NCBI GenBank assembly: GCA_002493005.1
Contig: DKXL01000023.1
Location: 1-6,783, forward strand
Length of the DNA stretch: 6,783 nt
Source of the DNA: Ruminococcaceae bacterium UBA7127
Lineage (GTDB): Bacteria; Bacillota; Clostridia; Oscillospirales; Acutalibacteraceae
Direction of reading: 5' to 3'
Shown here: positions 1 to 5,817 of the stretch, one piece after another
Position numbering within the stretch: position 1 is the stretch's first letter
How the letters are laid out: each line of letters opens with the position of its first letter
Position numbers and translations under genes: made by a program
The notes under the pieces: generated by a model
Database searches by the model: none
What the model was told of the DNA's origin: nothing
Seen by the model: the letters and a program-made list of their open reading frames with translations, nothing else

Positions 1-23
1 TCTGCCTATTCCAGCACACTCGC
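1..23 (-). tRNA. tRNA-Leu, 5' part only (cut by window edge)
   Basis: Read on the minus strand, the last 23 bases match the start of a bacterial leucine tRNA: acceptor strand GCGAGTG, then T8 and G9, the D-stem start CTGG, and the leucine-type D-loop AATAGGCAGA with the G18-G19 pair. The bases expected next are CAG, to close the D stem against C10-T11-G12, but they lie outside the window, as do the anticodon and the long variable arm. The isoacceptor therefore cannot be named. A consensus promoter sits about 40 bases upstream. The leucine call rests on the D-arm pattern; a tRNA-Ser 5' end is the main alternative but fits the D-loop less well. Confidence 0.8.
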
Positions 24-65
24 AGATTATTTTATTGTGGTTGGTTTCTCAACTCAACGATTGGT

Positions 66-94
66 ATTATATCATAGATAGAAATTGTTGTCAA
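66..94 (-). promoter_or_regulatory. Consensus sigma-70/sigma-A promoter for the tRNA-Leu gene
   Basis: On the minus strand there is a perfect -35 box TTGACA (94-89), a 17-base spacer and a perfect -10 box TATAAT (71-66). The -10 box is preceded by TGA (74-72), giving the extended form TGnTATAAT. Transcription would start near base 59, leaving a leader of about 35 bases before the tRNA 5' end at base 23. Such a full-consensus promoter is typical of stable-RNA genes. Confidence 0.9.
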
Positions 95-134
95 TATAAA
101 ATTACAAATTTTTTTGTATTTTTTTAAATTTACA

Positions 135-158
135 GGAAGCGGCAAAGGCGCCGCTTCC
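135..158 (-). terminator. Strong hairpin after the MBL/DUF3006 operon, possible bidirectional terminator
   Basis: Arms GGAAGCGGC (135-143) and GCCGCTTCC (150-158) pair perfectly over 9 bp around a 6-base loop. The hairpin begins 26 bases after the DUF3006 stop codon and ends before the tRNA promoter, the expected place for the operon's terminator. On the minus strand the following bases (TGTAAATTT) are a poor U-tract. On the plus strand the hairpin is followed by CGTTTTTATTTA, a better one. No plus-strand gene to its left is visible, so it may act in both directions or mainly as an mRNA 3' end stabiliser. Confidence 0.6.
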
Positions 159-184
159 CGTTTTTATTTATTGTTTTCAGACAA

Positions 185-400
185 TTACTCAAAAAGTGAA
201 TCCATCAGATTTTGTATTTTTTTCTTGCGATGTTCAGTTTCTTCTTTGTCAAGGAAATAGCTTCCTTCTTCAAAATACAACACATCGCCTTCTTTGATCT
301 TTTTGGGCAGCGACGTTACATCAAGCGATACGCAATCGCCGTTTTCACACTCGAGGACTGCCTTGCTGTTCTCTATTCTGTCTATTGTAAATTTTTTCAT
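185..400 (-). CDS. DUF3006 domain protein, partner of the MBL lipoprotein
   Basis: This 71-residue protein has no signal peptide or membrane segment. It matches the DUF3006 pattern as I know it: an N-terminal IDRIE-type strand, a short beta-rich body (AVLECENGD...VSLDVTSLP), the KEGDVL turn at about residues 36-41, then a charged C-terminal helix with ETEHRKKKIQNLMDSLF. The family has no established activity; such proteins are often encoded beside ComEC-like MBL hydrolases in Firmicutes. The ATG follows GGAG (410-407) by six bases. The upstream gene's TGA (404-402) ends one base before this ATG, so the two are almost certainly translationally coupled. It may be an accessory or regulatory partner of the MBL protein, but that is inference from gene pairing. 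Confidence 0.85.
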   Translation of the reverse strand: MKKFTIDRIENSKAVLECENGDCVSLDVTSLPKKIKEGDVLYFEEGSYFLDKEETEHRKKKIQNLMDSLFE

Positions 401-401
401 A

Positions 402-1283
402 TCATTCTCCTCTTACCATTGATATTCCACCGGTTTGTACGCTTATTTCCTGTCCATCAGACGTTACAATAATTGTTCCGTCTTTATCCGTTCTGTAAAT
501 TTCTGCATTAATCTTATTTAAGCATTTTATTGTGTTTTTGTGAGGATGACCGTAATCGTTATCCTTACCAAGCGAAATTACTGCTATTTCGGGGTTTACC
601 ATTGCAAGAAATTTTTTGCCAGTTGATGTACGGCTTCCGTGATGGCCAACCTTGAGAACATCAGCAGAAATATCTGCCGTTATATCCTCTAATTCTTCTT
701 TTTCAGCATCGCCTGTAAACAAAAAAGATGTGTTTTTAAATTTTATTTTGATTACCGCAGAACAGTTGTTAAGCTCATCATCATCAATTTTGACAGGAGC
801 AACAATATCTGCAACAATTTGTTCGTCGTCTATAATATTAACACCTGCCGATGCCGTTTTAATCTTTAAGCCTTTTGATGATATGGACTCAAGCAAGCTT
901 TCAAATGTCTTGGTGTTGGTGCTGACCTTTGGCATATAGATTTCTCCGATATCCATATTGTCAACTATATAAGCCATTGAACCTATGTGGTCAGCATGAG
1001 GATGCGTTGCAATAAGGTAATCAATCTTATCATAACCCAATGAACTGATATAACTTGTAATGCTTTCTCCCAGTCTTGAAACACCTGCATCAATGAGCAT
1101 TGAACTGCCTCCCGGCAATTCAACAAAAATGCTGTCTCCCTGCCCCACGTCAAGATAATGAACTGACAATGTATTACTGTCCTTTTGGGGCGGGCTTTGT
1201 TCATTTATTGTAACGGAACAGGAGCACAAAAGAAGGCAACTAATCATCACAAGAACAATTAATTTATAAACAGACTTTCTCAT
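402..1283 (-). CDS. Lipoprotein with ComEC/Rec2-type metallo-beta-lactamase domain
   Basis: The product has 293 residues. Residues 1-22 are a lipoprotein signal peptide (MRKS, a hydrophobic core, then LCSC with Cys22 the likely lipidated residue; Cys16 is an alternative), so it should be anchored on the outer face of the membrane. The rest is one MBL-fold domain of the type at the C-terminus of the competence protein ComEC: DVGQGD at 45-50, the metal-binding HPHADH at 94-99, GD at 191-192, HHGS at 214-217 and GHPH at 245-248. All expected metal ligands are present, so it should be active. ComEC's MBL domain is thought to degrade the non-transported DNA strand; these stand-alone homologues are mostly uncharacterised, and an extracellular nuclease or phosphodiesterase is the best guess. 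There are no ComEC transmembrane channel segments. The ATG has AAGGA (1295-1291) seven bases upstream. It forms an operon with the DUF3006 gene. Confidence 0.87.
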   Translation of the reverse strand: MRKSVYKLIVLVMISCLLLCSCSVTINEQSPPQKDSNTLSVHYLDVGQGDSIFVELPGGSSMLIDAGVSRLGESITSYISSLGYDKIDYLIATHPHADHIGSMAYIVDNMDIGEIYMPKVSTNTKTFESLLESISSKGLKIKTASAGVNIIDDEQIVADIVAPVKIDDDELNNCSAVIKIKFKNTSFLFTGDAEKEELEDITADISADVLKVGHHGSRTSTGKKFLAMVNPEIAVISLGKDNDYGHPHKNTIKCLNKINAEIYRTDKDGTIIVTSDGQEISVQTGGISMVRGE

Positions 1284-1299
1284 AAAATTTTCCTTAGTT

Positions 1300-1328
1300 T
1301 TAGTATGATAAAATTTTTAATTTGACAA
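1300..1328 (-). promoter_or_regulatory. Possible promoter of the MBL/DUF3006 operon
   Basis: In the 84-base gap before the MBL gene, the minus strand has TTGTCA (1328-1323, five of six matches to the -35 consensus) and, 17 bases on, TACTAA (1305-1300), which matches the -10 consensus at only three positions. A better -10 sequence, TATCAT (1310-1305), is only 12 bases away. A perfect TATAAT at 1340-1335 lacks a -35 box at the right distance. The gap must hold a promoter if the upstream hairpin terminates, but its exact position is uncertain. Confidence 0.35.
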
Positions 1329-1343
1329 AACCATATTATAAAT

Positions 1344-1364
1344 CGAGCGGCAAAAAGCCGCCCG
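1344..1364 (-). terminator. Hairpin terminator of the MarR-ABC operon
   Basis: Three bases after the stop codon of the second exporter gene, the minus strand has CGGGCGGC, loop TTTTT, then GCCGCTCG. Eight pairs form, one of them a G-U wobble that pairs only in minus-strand RNA (on the plus strand it would be A-C). The tail is ATTTATAATATGG, AT-rich but without a clean run of U, so termination may be partial. Confidence 0.6.
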
Positions 1365-1367
1365 ACG

Positions 1368-3263
1368 TTATGCTGTTTTGCCCGTGTAAAGCTGATAGTA
1401 TCTGCCTTTTTGTTCAATAAGCTGATCGTGAGTACCGCGTTCGATAATTCTGCCATGCTCCAGAACCATAATACAGTCGGAATTATGAATTGTTGACAAG
1501 CGGTGAGCAATTACAAACGTAGTTCTTCCGCGCATAAGATTATCCATACTTTCCTGCACAATACGCTCAGTACGCGTGTCTATTGAACTGGTTGCCTCAT
1601 CAAGAATGAGTGCAGGCGGATCTGCAACAGCTGCTCTTGCGATTGAGAGCATTTGGCGCTGACCTTGACTCAAGTTGCCGCCGTCACCCTTTAGCATTGT
1701 ATTGTAGCCGTCAGGCAGTTTGCGAATAAAGCTGTCTGCATTGGCAAGTTTTGCCGCTGCTATTACTTCTTCGTCAGTCGCATCAAGTCTGCCGTAACGA
1801 ATGTTCTCCATTACTGTGTCTGTAAACAGATGTGTGTCCTGCAAAACCATACCCAGTGAACGACGCAAATCGCTTTTCTTGATTTTATTGATGTTTATAC
1901 CGTCGTAACGGATTTTTCCGTCCTGAATATCATAAAAACGATTTATGAGGTTTGTTATAGTAGTTTTACCTGCACCTGTTGAACCTACAAAGGCAATTTT
2001 TTGACCCGGATCTGCATAGAGATCAATATTGTGAAGCACGATTTTTTCATCTGTATAACCAAAGTCAACATCGTCCATAACAAGTGCACCGCAAAGCTCT
2101 TTGTACTCGGTTTCACCCGTTGCACTGTGAGTATGCTTCCATGCCCACAAACCTGTGCGTTCGTCGGTTTCAACAAGCTTGCCGTTTTCACGCTTGGCAT
2201 TTACAAGCGTAACATAGCCATTATCCTCCTCAGTTTTTTCATCAAGGAGTTTAAATACTCGTTCTGCACCTGCAAGAGCCATAACAATACTGTTAAACTG
2301 CTGACTGACCTGATTTATCGGTTGGCTGAAGCTCTTGTTAAATGTCAAAAAGCTGACGAGCTTGCCGAGAGTAAATCCTGCAAAGCCACTGAGTGCGAGC
2401 AAGCCGCCGACGATTGCACAAAGCACATAGCTTATGTTACCTATTTGTGCGTTGATTGGCATCAAAATATTAGCAAACTTGTTTGCATTGTTGGTGCTGT
2501 TAAAAAGCTTATCATTGAGTTCATTAAACTCCTCAATAGACTTCTTTTCGTGGTTAAACACCTTAACAACCTTTTGACCTGCCATCATCTCTTCAATATA
2601 TCCGTTTACTGTTCCTATGTCCTGCTGTTGTGCAAGGAAATACTTGCCGCTCTTGCCTGCAAGCATCTTGGTTACAAACATCATCAACACAACCATACCG
2701 AGCGTTACGAGCGTAAGCGGAATACTAAGGCTGAACATACTGATTAAAACTGCAATGATTGTAATTATACTTGAAAAAATCTGCGGCATACTCTGACTGA
2801 CCATTTGGCGCAGAGTGTCAACATCATTAGTGTATACACTCATAATGTCGCCGTGAGAATGGGTATCAAAGTACTTGATTGGCAAACTTTCCATATGCTC
2901 AAAAATCTCACAGCGCAAATCACGCATTGTGCCCTGAGTTACATAAACCATAATTCTTGAATAGGTGTACATAGCACCTGCACCGAGCAAGTAGAACACG
3001 GCAACACGCGTGATTGCACCGAGCAGTGGTGAAAAATCAGGATTCTTTGCACCAATCATCGGAGTGATGTAATCATCAATCAAATTCTGTATAAAGAGTG
3101 TACCTTGAACAGTTGCCAAAACACTGACAATTATGCACAAAAACACTATAATCATTTGGATTTTGTATTTCTTGAAGATGATTGAAATAAGTCTTTTAAG
3201 CGTCTGCATCGGTTTTTCAACCTTTGGTGCAGGTCCTCTGTTTCTGCTATGAGGTCCCGGCAT
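1368..3263 (-). CDS. ABC exporter half-transporter, subunit with intact ATP site (multidrug-type)
   Basis: This protein (631 residues from the chosen start) is a type IV ABC exporter: an N-terminal membrane domain (about residues 30-335, roughly six helices) and a C-terminal nucleotide-binding domain. The catalytic residues are all canonical: Walker A GSTGAGKT at 427-434, Q-loop Gln475, Walker B ALILDE at 551-556 with catalytic Glu556, D-loop SSID at 559-562, and His587 in VIAHRLST. Its signature is LSQGQ (531-535) rather than LSGGQ. Together with the upstream subunit it should make a heterodimer in which this chain's Walker motifs and the partner's VSGGQ form the working ATP site. About 50 residues (345-395, containing GLWAWKH) are inserted between the membrane and ATP domains; I recall this insert from clostridial homologues. 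The substrate is unknown, possibly drugs or peptides. I start it at the ATG at 3263, which has AGGAG (3277-3273) nine bases upstream and lies one base after the preceding stop, instead of at an in-frame ATG 111 bases further upstream inside that gene. Confidence 0.93.
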   Translation of the reverse strand: MPGPHSRNRGPAPKVEKPMQTLKRLISIIFKKYKIQMIIVFLCIIVSVLATVQGTLFIQNLIDDYITPMIGAKNPDFSPLLGAITRVAVFYLLGAGAMYTYSRIMVYVTQGTMRDLRCEIFEHMESLPIKYFDTHSHGDIMSVYTNDVDTLRQMVSQSMPQIFSSIITIIAVLISMFSLSIPLTLVTLGMVVLMMFVTKMLAGKSGKYFLAQQQDIGTVNGYIEEMMAGQKVVKVFNHEKKSIEEFNELNDKLFNSTNNANKFANILMPINAQIGNISYVLCAIVGGLLALSGFAGFTLGKLVSFLTFNKSFSQPINQVSQQFNSIVMALAGAERVFKLLDEKTEEDNGYVTLVNAKRENGKLVETDERTGLWAWKHTHSATGETEYKELCGALVMDDVDFGYTDEKIVLHNIDLYADPGQKIAFVGSTGAGKTTITNLINRFYDIQDGKIRYDGININKIKKSDLRRSLGMVLQDTHLFTDTVMENIRYGRLDATDEEVIAAAKLANADSFIRKLPDGYNTMLKGDGGNLSQGQRQMLSIARAAVADPPALILDEATSSIDTRTERIVQESMDNLMRGRTTFVIAHRLSTIHNSDCIMVLEHGRIIERGTHDQLIEQKGRYYQLYTGKTA

Positions 3264-3264
3264 A

Positions 3265-5013
3265 TTACATCTCTCCTTTCTCATCAAAATCCCTGCTGCC
3301 GCTTGTCTGAGCAGTGTAAATCTCATTGTAAATTGGACTGCTCTCAACGAGTTGTTCATGTGTGCCCACAGCACTTATTTCACCGTCGTCCATAACGATA
3401 ATTCTGTCTGCATGAGCAATACTTGAAATGCGCTGAGAAATAATAATCTTAGTAGTATTAGGGATTTTACTCTTGAACGCCTCTCTGATTTTAGCATCCG
3501 TTGCAGTGTCAACTGCGCTTGTTGAATCGTCCAGAATAAGTATTTTGGGCTTTTTGAGCAGTGCTCTGGCTATGCAAAGACGCTGCTTTTGACCGCCTGA
3601 TACATTCGCTCCTCCCTGCTCAATTTTGGTGTTGTACTTATCAGGGAAACTGCCTATAAATTCATCAGCACAGGCAAGCTTGCAGGCTTCTATGCACTCC
3701 TGCTCAGTAGCATTCTGATTGCCCCATCTGAGGTTATCAAGAATTGTTCCGCTGAAAAGCACATTTGACTGAAGCACAACAGAAACCTCATCACGAAGAG
3801 TTTCAATGTCATATGAGCGTACATCCTTGCCACCAACCCTTACACAACCCCTGCTGACGTCATAAAGTCTGCCGATAAGGTTTACAAGACTTGTTTTTGA
3901 GCTGCCTGTACCGCCTATAATACCGATTGTTTCACCTGATTTGATGCTGAGGTTTATGTTACTGAGCACCGGCTTTTCGGCTGTGCTGTTATAGCTAAAA
4001 TACACATTTTCAAATTCTATACTGCCATCCTCGACATTATAATCAGGATTTTGCGGATTTGAAAGAGTTGACTTTTCATTAAGCACGCCAGATACACGCT
4101 TGGCGCTCGCAAGGCTCATTGTAAGCATAACAAATATCATTGCCACCATAAGCAAATTCATAAGAATATTCATACAGTATGTGAGCATACTTGTCAGCTC
4201 GCCTGTGGTAAGTGTGTTGCTGACAATCATATTTGCGCCAAACCAACTGATGGCAATTATTGAACCATAAATCGTAAACATCATTATAGGCGATACAGAA
4301 ACCATTGCGTTTTCTGCCTTTACAAAAAGTCTGTAAACATTATTTGCCGCCTTATTGAATTTTTTAACCTCGTGGTCTTCGCGTACAAAAGCCTTTACGA
4401 CACGGATTGAAGATACATTTTCCTGCACACTTGCGTTAAGCTCATCGTATTTTTCAAAAACCTGGTTAAAATATTTGTATGTAGCCTTCATAAGAAAAAT
4501 AAGTACAATCGACAGCAACACCGTTGCAACAAGATAAATGCTTGCCAGGCGCGCATTAATAACAAATGTCATTACCATTGCGCACACAAGCGAGAACGGC
4601 GCACGAAAGCACATACGAAGCATCATTTGATACGCCATTTGAAGGTTAGTTACGTCGGTGGTCATACGTGTTACAAGTCCGGCTGTTGAATAACGGTCGA
4701 TGTTTGCAAACGAAAAAGACTGGATGTTTTCAAACATTGAACGTCTAAGGTTGCGTGCAAATCCTGCGGATGCTTTGGCTCCGTAGATTCCTCCCATTGT
4801 TCCTGCAAACAAGCCTATAACTGCACATATACCCATAAGTCCGCCTGATATAAGAATTTGATTCATATCGCCCTTATTAACGCCCTTATCAATCATTGTT
4901 GCCATTAGAAAGGGAATTATTGTTTCAACAACGACCTCAAGCACCATAAAAAAAGGGGTTAAAACTGACTCTTTGACAAAGCCTCTGATGTTTTTTGCTA
5001 AGGTTTTTATCAT
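3265..5013 (-). CDS. ABC exporter half-transporter, subunit with degenerate ATP site (multidrug-type)
   Basis: This 582-residue half-transporter has an N-terminal membrane domain (about residues 15-305, roughly six helices) and a C-terminal nucleotide-binding domain. Walker A reads GGTGSSKT (367-374), with Ser where the last glycine of GxxGxGK[ST] is usual. Q-loop is Gln415. The signature VSGGQ (471-475) is canonical. Walker B is ILILDD (491-496), so the catalytic glutamate is replaced by Asp496. The switch histidine is replaced by Gln527 (ISQRISS). The Glu-to-Asp plus His-to-Gln pair marks the non-hydrolysing site of heterodimeric exporters such as Thermotoga TM287/288, and makes the next gene the obvious partner. 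The ATG has AAGGAG ending at 5021, seven bases upstream. The gap from the repressor gene is 21 bases and the next gene starts one base after this stop, so the three are one operon. Confidence 0.93.
   Translation of the reverse strand: MIKTLAKNIRGFVKESVLTPFFMVLEVVVETIIPFLMATMIDKGVNKGDMNQILISGGLMGICAVIGLFAGTMGGIYGAKASAGFARNLRRSMFENIQSFSFANIDRYSTAGLVTRMTTDVTNLQMAYQMMLRMCFRAPFSLVCAMVMTFVINARLASIYLVATVLLSIVLIFLMKATYKYFNQVFEKYDELNASVQENVSSIRVVKAFVREDHEVKKFNKAANNVYRLFVKAENAMVSVSPIMMFTIYGSIIAISWFGANMIVSNTLTTGELTSMLTYCMNILMNLLMVAMIFVMLTMSLASAKRVSGVLNEKSTLSNPQNPDYNVEDGSIEFENVYFSYNSTAEKPVLSNINLSIKSGETIGIIGGTGSSKTSLVNLIGRLYDVSRGCVRVGGKDVRSYDIETLRDEVSVVLQSNVLFSGTILDNLRWGNQNATEQECIEACKLACADEFIGSFPDKYNTKIEQGGANVSGGQKQRLCIARALLKKPKILILDDSTSAVDTATDAKIREAFKSKIPNTTKIIISQRISSIAHADRIIVMDDGEISAVGTHEQLVESSPIYNEIYTAQTSGSRDFDEKGEM
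3273..3277 (-). promoter_or_regulatory. Ribosome binding site that fixes the start of the second exporter gene
   Basis: AGGAG on the minus strand lies inside the last codons of the upstream exporter gene, nine bases before the ATG at 3263. It supports the short form of the downstream protein and translational coupling (junction ATGTAATATG, with stop TAA and then ATG one base later). Confidence 0.85.
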
Positions 5014-5034
5014 TATGCTACTCCTTTACGTTTT

Positions 5035-5493
5035 TTAATTGCTTTTCTGCTCGATACCGTTTCTCAGTTTTTTTATCAAAACAAAAAACTGTTCGCGCTC
5101 TTCGTCAGTAAGAATACTGTTGAAACGGTTTTCATTTTCAATAATTGCGCTGTGAATTGCGCCGTACATTTCAATTCCTTTTTCAGTAAGCAACAGCTTT
5201 TTTAACCTTGCGTCACTCTCTACGCTTTGTCTTTTTATGTACCCTTTTTTCTCCATAAGTTTAACTATGTTGGTTACTGTTGAACGTGAAATTGCAAATG
5301 AAGTTTCAATGTCCTTTTGGTACATATCTGTATTTTGATGGTCATACAGATAGCCGATAATCCATCCGTGCATTATAGTAATCTTGTCAACCCCTGCTTT
5401 GTCGGCAGCCGCAAGCATATTTCTCTGCATTATGTGATTTAGGGCTTTAATTTCGTGACCGATTGAATTCTTGATTTCGGGACAATTATGCAC
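5035..5493 (-). CDS. MarR-family transcriptional repressor
   Basis: The protein has 152 residues from the chosen start, normal for MarR regulators. Helices at both ends should form the dimer interface. The winged helix-turn-helix spans about residues 56-106: MYQKDIETSFAISRSTVTNIV with recognition helix near 69-84, then KKGYIKRQSVESDARLKKLLLT as the wing, including the conserved D-x-R of the family (Asp94, Arg96). I start it at GTG 5493 because a perfect GGAGGTGA (5505-5498) lies just before it. An in-frame TTG at 5511 would put that ribosome binding site inside the gene. It is first in an operon with two ABC exporter genes, and a palindrome lies between promoter and gene. It is therefore probably an autorepressor released by a small-molecule ligand, controlling efflux. 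The ligand cannot be inferred. Confidence 0.92.
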   Translation of the reverse strand: MHNCPEIKNSIGHEIKALNHIMQRNMLAAADKAGVDKITIMHGWIIGYLYDHQNTDMYQKDIETSFAISRSTVTNIVKLMEKKGYIKRQSVESDARLKKLLLTEKGIEMYGAIHSAIIENENRFNSILTDEEREQFFVLIKKLRNGIEQKSN

Positions 5494-5497
5494 AAAA

Positions 5498-5505
5498 TCA
5501 CCTCC
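5498..5505 (-). promoter_or_regulatory. Strong ribosome binding site that sets the GTG start of the MarR gene
   Basis: GGAGGTGA on the minus strand is an 8-base match to the 16S anti-Shine-Dalgarno sequence. GGAGG ends seven bases before GTG 5493, the ideal spacing. Confidence 0.88.
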
Positions 5506-5525
5506 GAACAACTTTAAATTTTGTT

Positions 5526-5564
5526 ATATTGTTTTATTGCTGATTGTTGTATATAAAACAATAT
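5526..5564 (-). promoter_or_regulatory. Probable MarR operator: long inverted repeat with nested pseudo-palindrome
   Basis: The perfect 12-base arms ATATTGTTTTAT (5526-5537) and ATAAAACAATAT (5553-5564) are separated by 15 bases. Nested in the right half is an 18-base pseudo-palindrome TTGTTGTATATAAAACAA (5544-5561), 16 of 18 positions symmetric, which resembles MarR sites in size and TTG...CAA ends. It covers the first transcribed bases after the promoter (predicted start near 5566), where a bound repressor would block transcription. It lies directly upstream of the MarR gene, supporting autoregulation. As RNA, the long arms could also form a weak AU hairpin in the leader. Confidence 0.65.
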
Positions 5565-5572
5565 TATTGATT

Positions 5573-5600
5573 ATTATAACACTAAAAATTTATATGTCAA
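5573..5600 (-). promoter_or_regulatory. Consensus promoter of the MarR-ABC-ABC operon
   Basis: On the minus strand a perfect TTGACA (5600-5595) is followed by a 16-base spacer and a perfect TATAAT (5578-5573), with TGT in front of it giving an extended -10. Transcription should start near 5566, leaving a leader of about 70 bases. A promoter this strong ahead of a MarR gene makes sense only if it is normally repressed, in line with the adjacent palindrome. Confidence 0.88.
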
Positions 5601-5608
5601 GCGTAAAG

Positions 5609-5647
5609 AAAAAATAATGCGACATAACGTCGGCAACGTGACGTTGC
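5609..5647 (-). terminator. Hairpin pair and T-run at the end of repeat unit A
   Basis: On the minus strand the palindrome GCAACGTCACGTTGC (5647-5633) is followed by a second small hairpin CGAC-GTTAT-GTCG (5632-5620) and then CATTATTTTTT (down to 5609). It would stop transcripts coming from the dockerin side before the MarR promoter. The hairpins are short (4-5 bp with 5-base loops) and an alternative AACGTC/GACGTT pairing is possible, so strength is uncertain. Confidence 0.5.
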
Positions 5648-5802
5648 ATCCAATTTGAGCAGGTAGAATTGTGCAGAAAATAACCGTAAATGTCCGAAAT
5701 TATAGCAAAGTAAAAGGAAATCTTGCGTTAGATATAGAAAAATGTTTGCACAGGGCTACCGTTACTAAGCTATGGTGCGAGGAATATACCCGAACTAAAA
5801 AA
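5633..5802 (+). repeat. 170-bp tandem intergenic repeat, unit A
   Basis: This unit aligns without gaps to unit B at an offset of exactly 170 bases, about 132 of 170 positions identical by my hand count. Best conserved are the left-end palindrome GCAACGTGACGTTGC (identical) and the last 80 bases from TGCGTTAGA through GGGCTACCGTTACT to ATACCCGAACTAAAA. The block around 5701-5720 is essentially unalike. The period is not a multiple of three and no credible reading frame is shared, so it is noncoding. Strand is arbitrary; in the transcription direction of the neighbouring genes it reads right to left. I do not recognise it as a known element. Confidence 0.85.
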
Positions 5803-5817
5803 GCAACGTGACGTTGC
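5797..5817 (-). terminator. Intrinsic-terminator-like hairpin at the end of repeat unit B
   Basis: On the minus strand GCAAC-GTCAC-GTTGC (5817-5803) is followed directly by TTTTTT (5802-5797). The stem is only 5 bp with a 5-base loop, but the U-tract is ideal. It would end the dockerin mRNA about 150-170 bases after its stop codon. Confidence 0.55.

Noticed and set aside
2001..2747. 248-codon open frame on the plus strand opposite the second exporter gene
   Set aside because: It is antisense to a clear ABC exporter, has no ribosome binding site, and its translation is Cys/Lys/His-rich with no recognisable domain; a shadow of the real gene.
3264..3374. 37-codon N-terminal extension of the second exporter subunit
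   Set aside because: It would overlap the conserved C-terminal end of the first subunit. The ATG at 3263 has its own ribosome binding site and the normal spacing, and the extension is not exporter-like.
5494..5511. TTG start giving a MarR protein six residues longer
   Set aside because: The extra codons contain the GGAGGTGA ribosome binding site itself, so GTG 5493 is the start.
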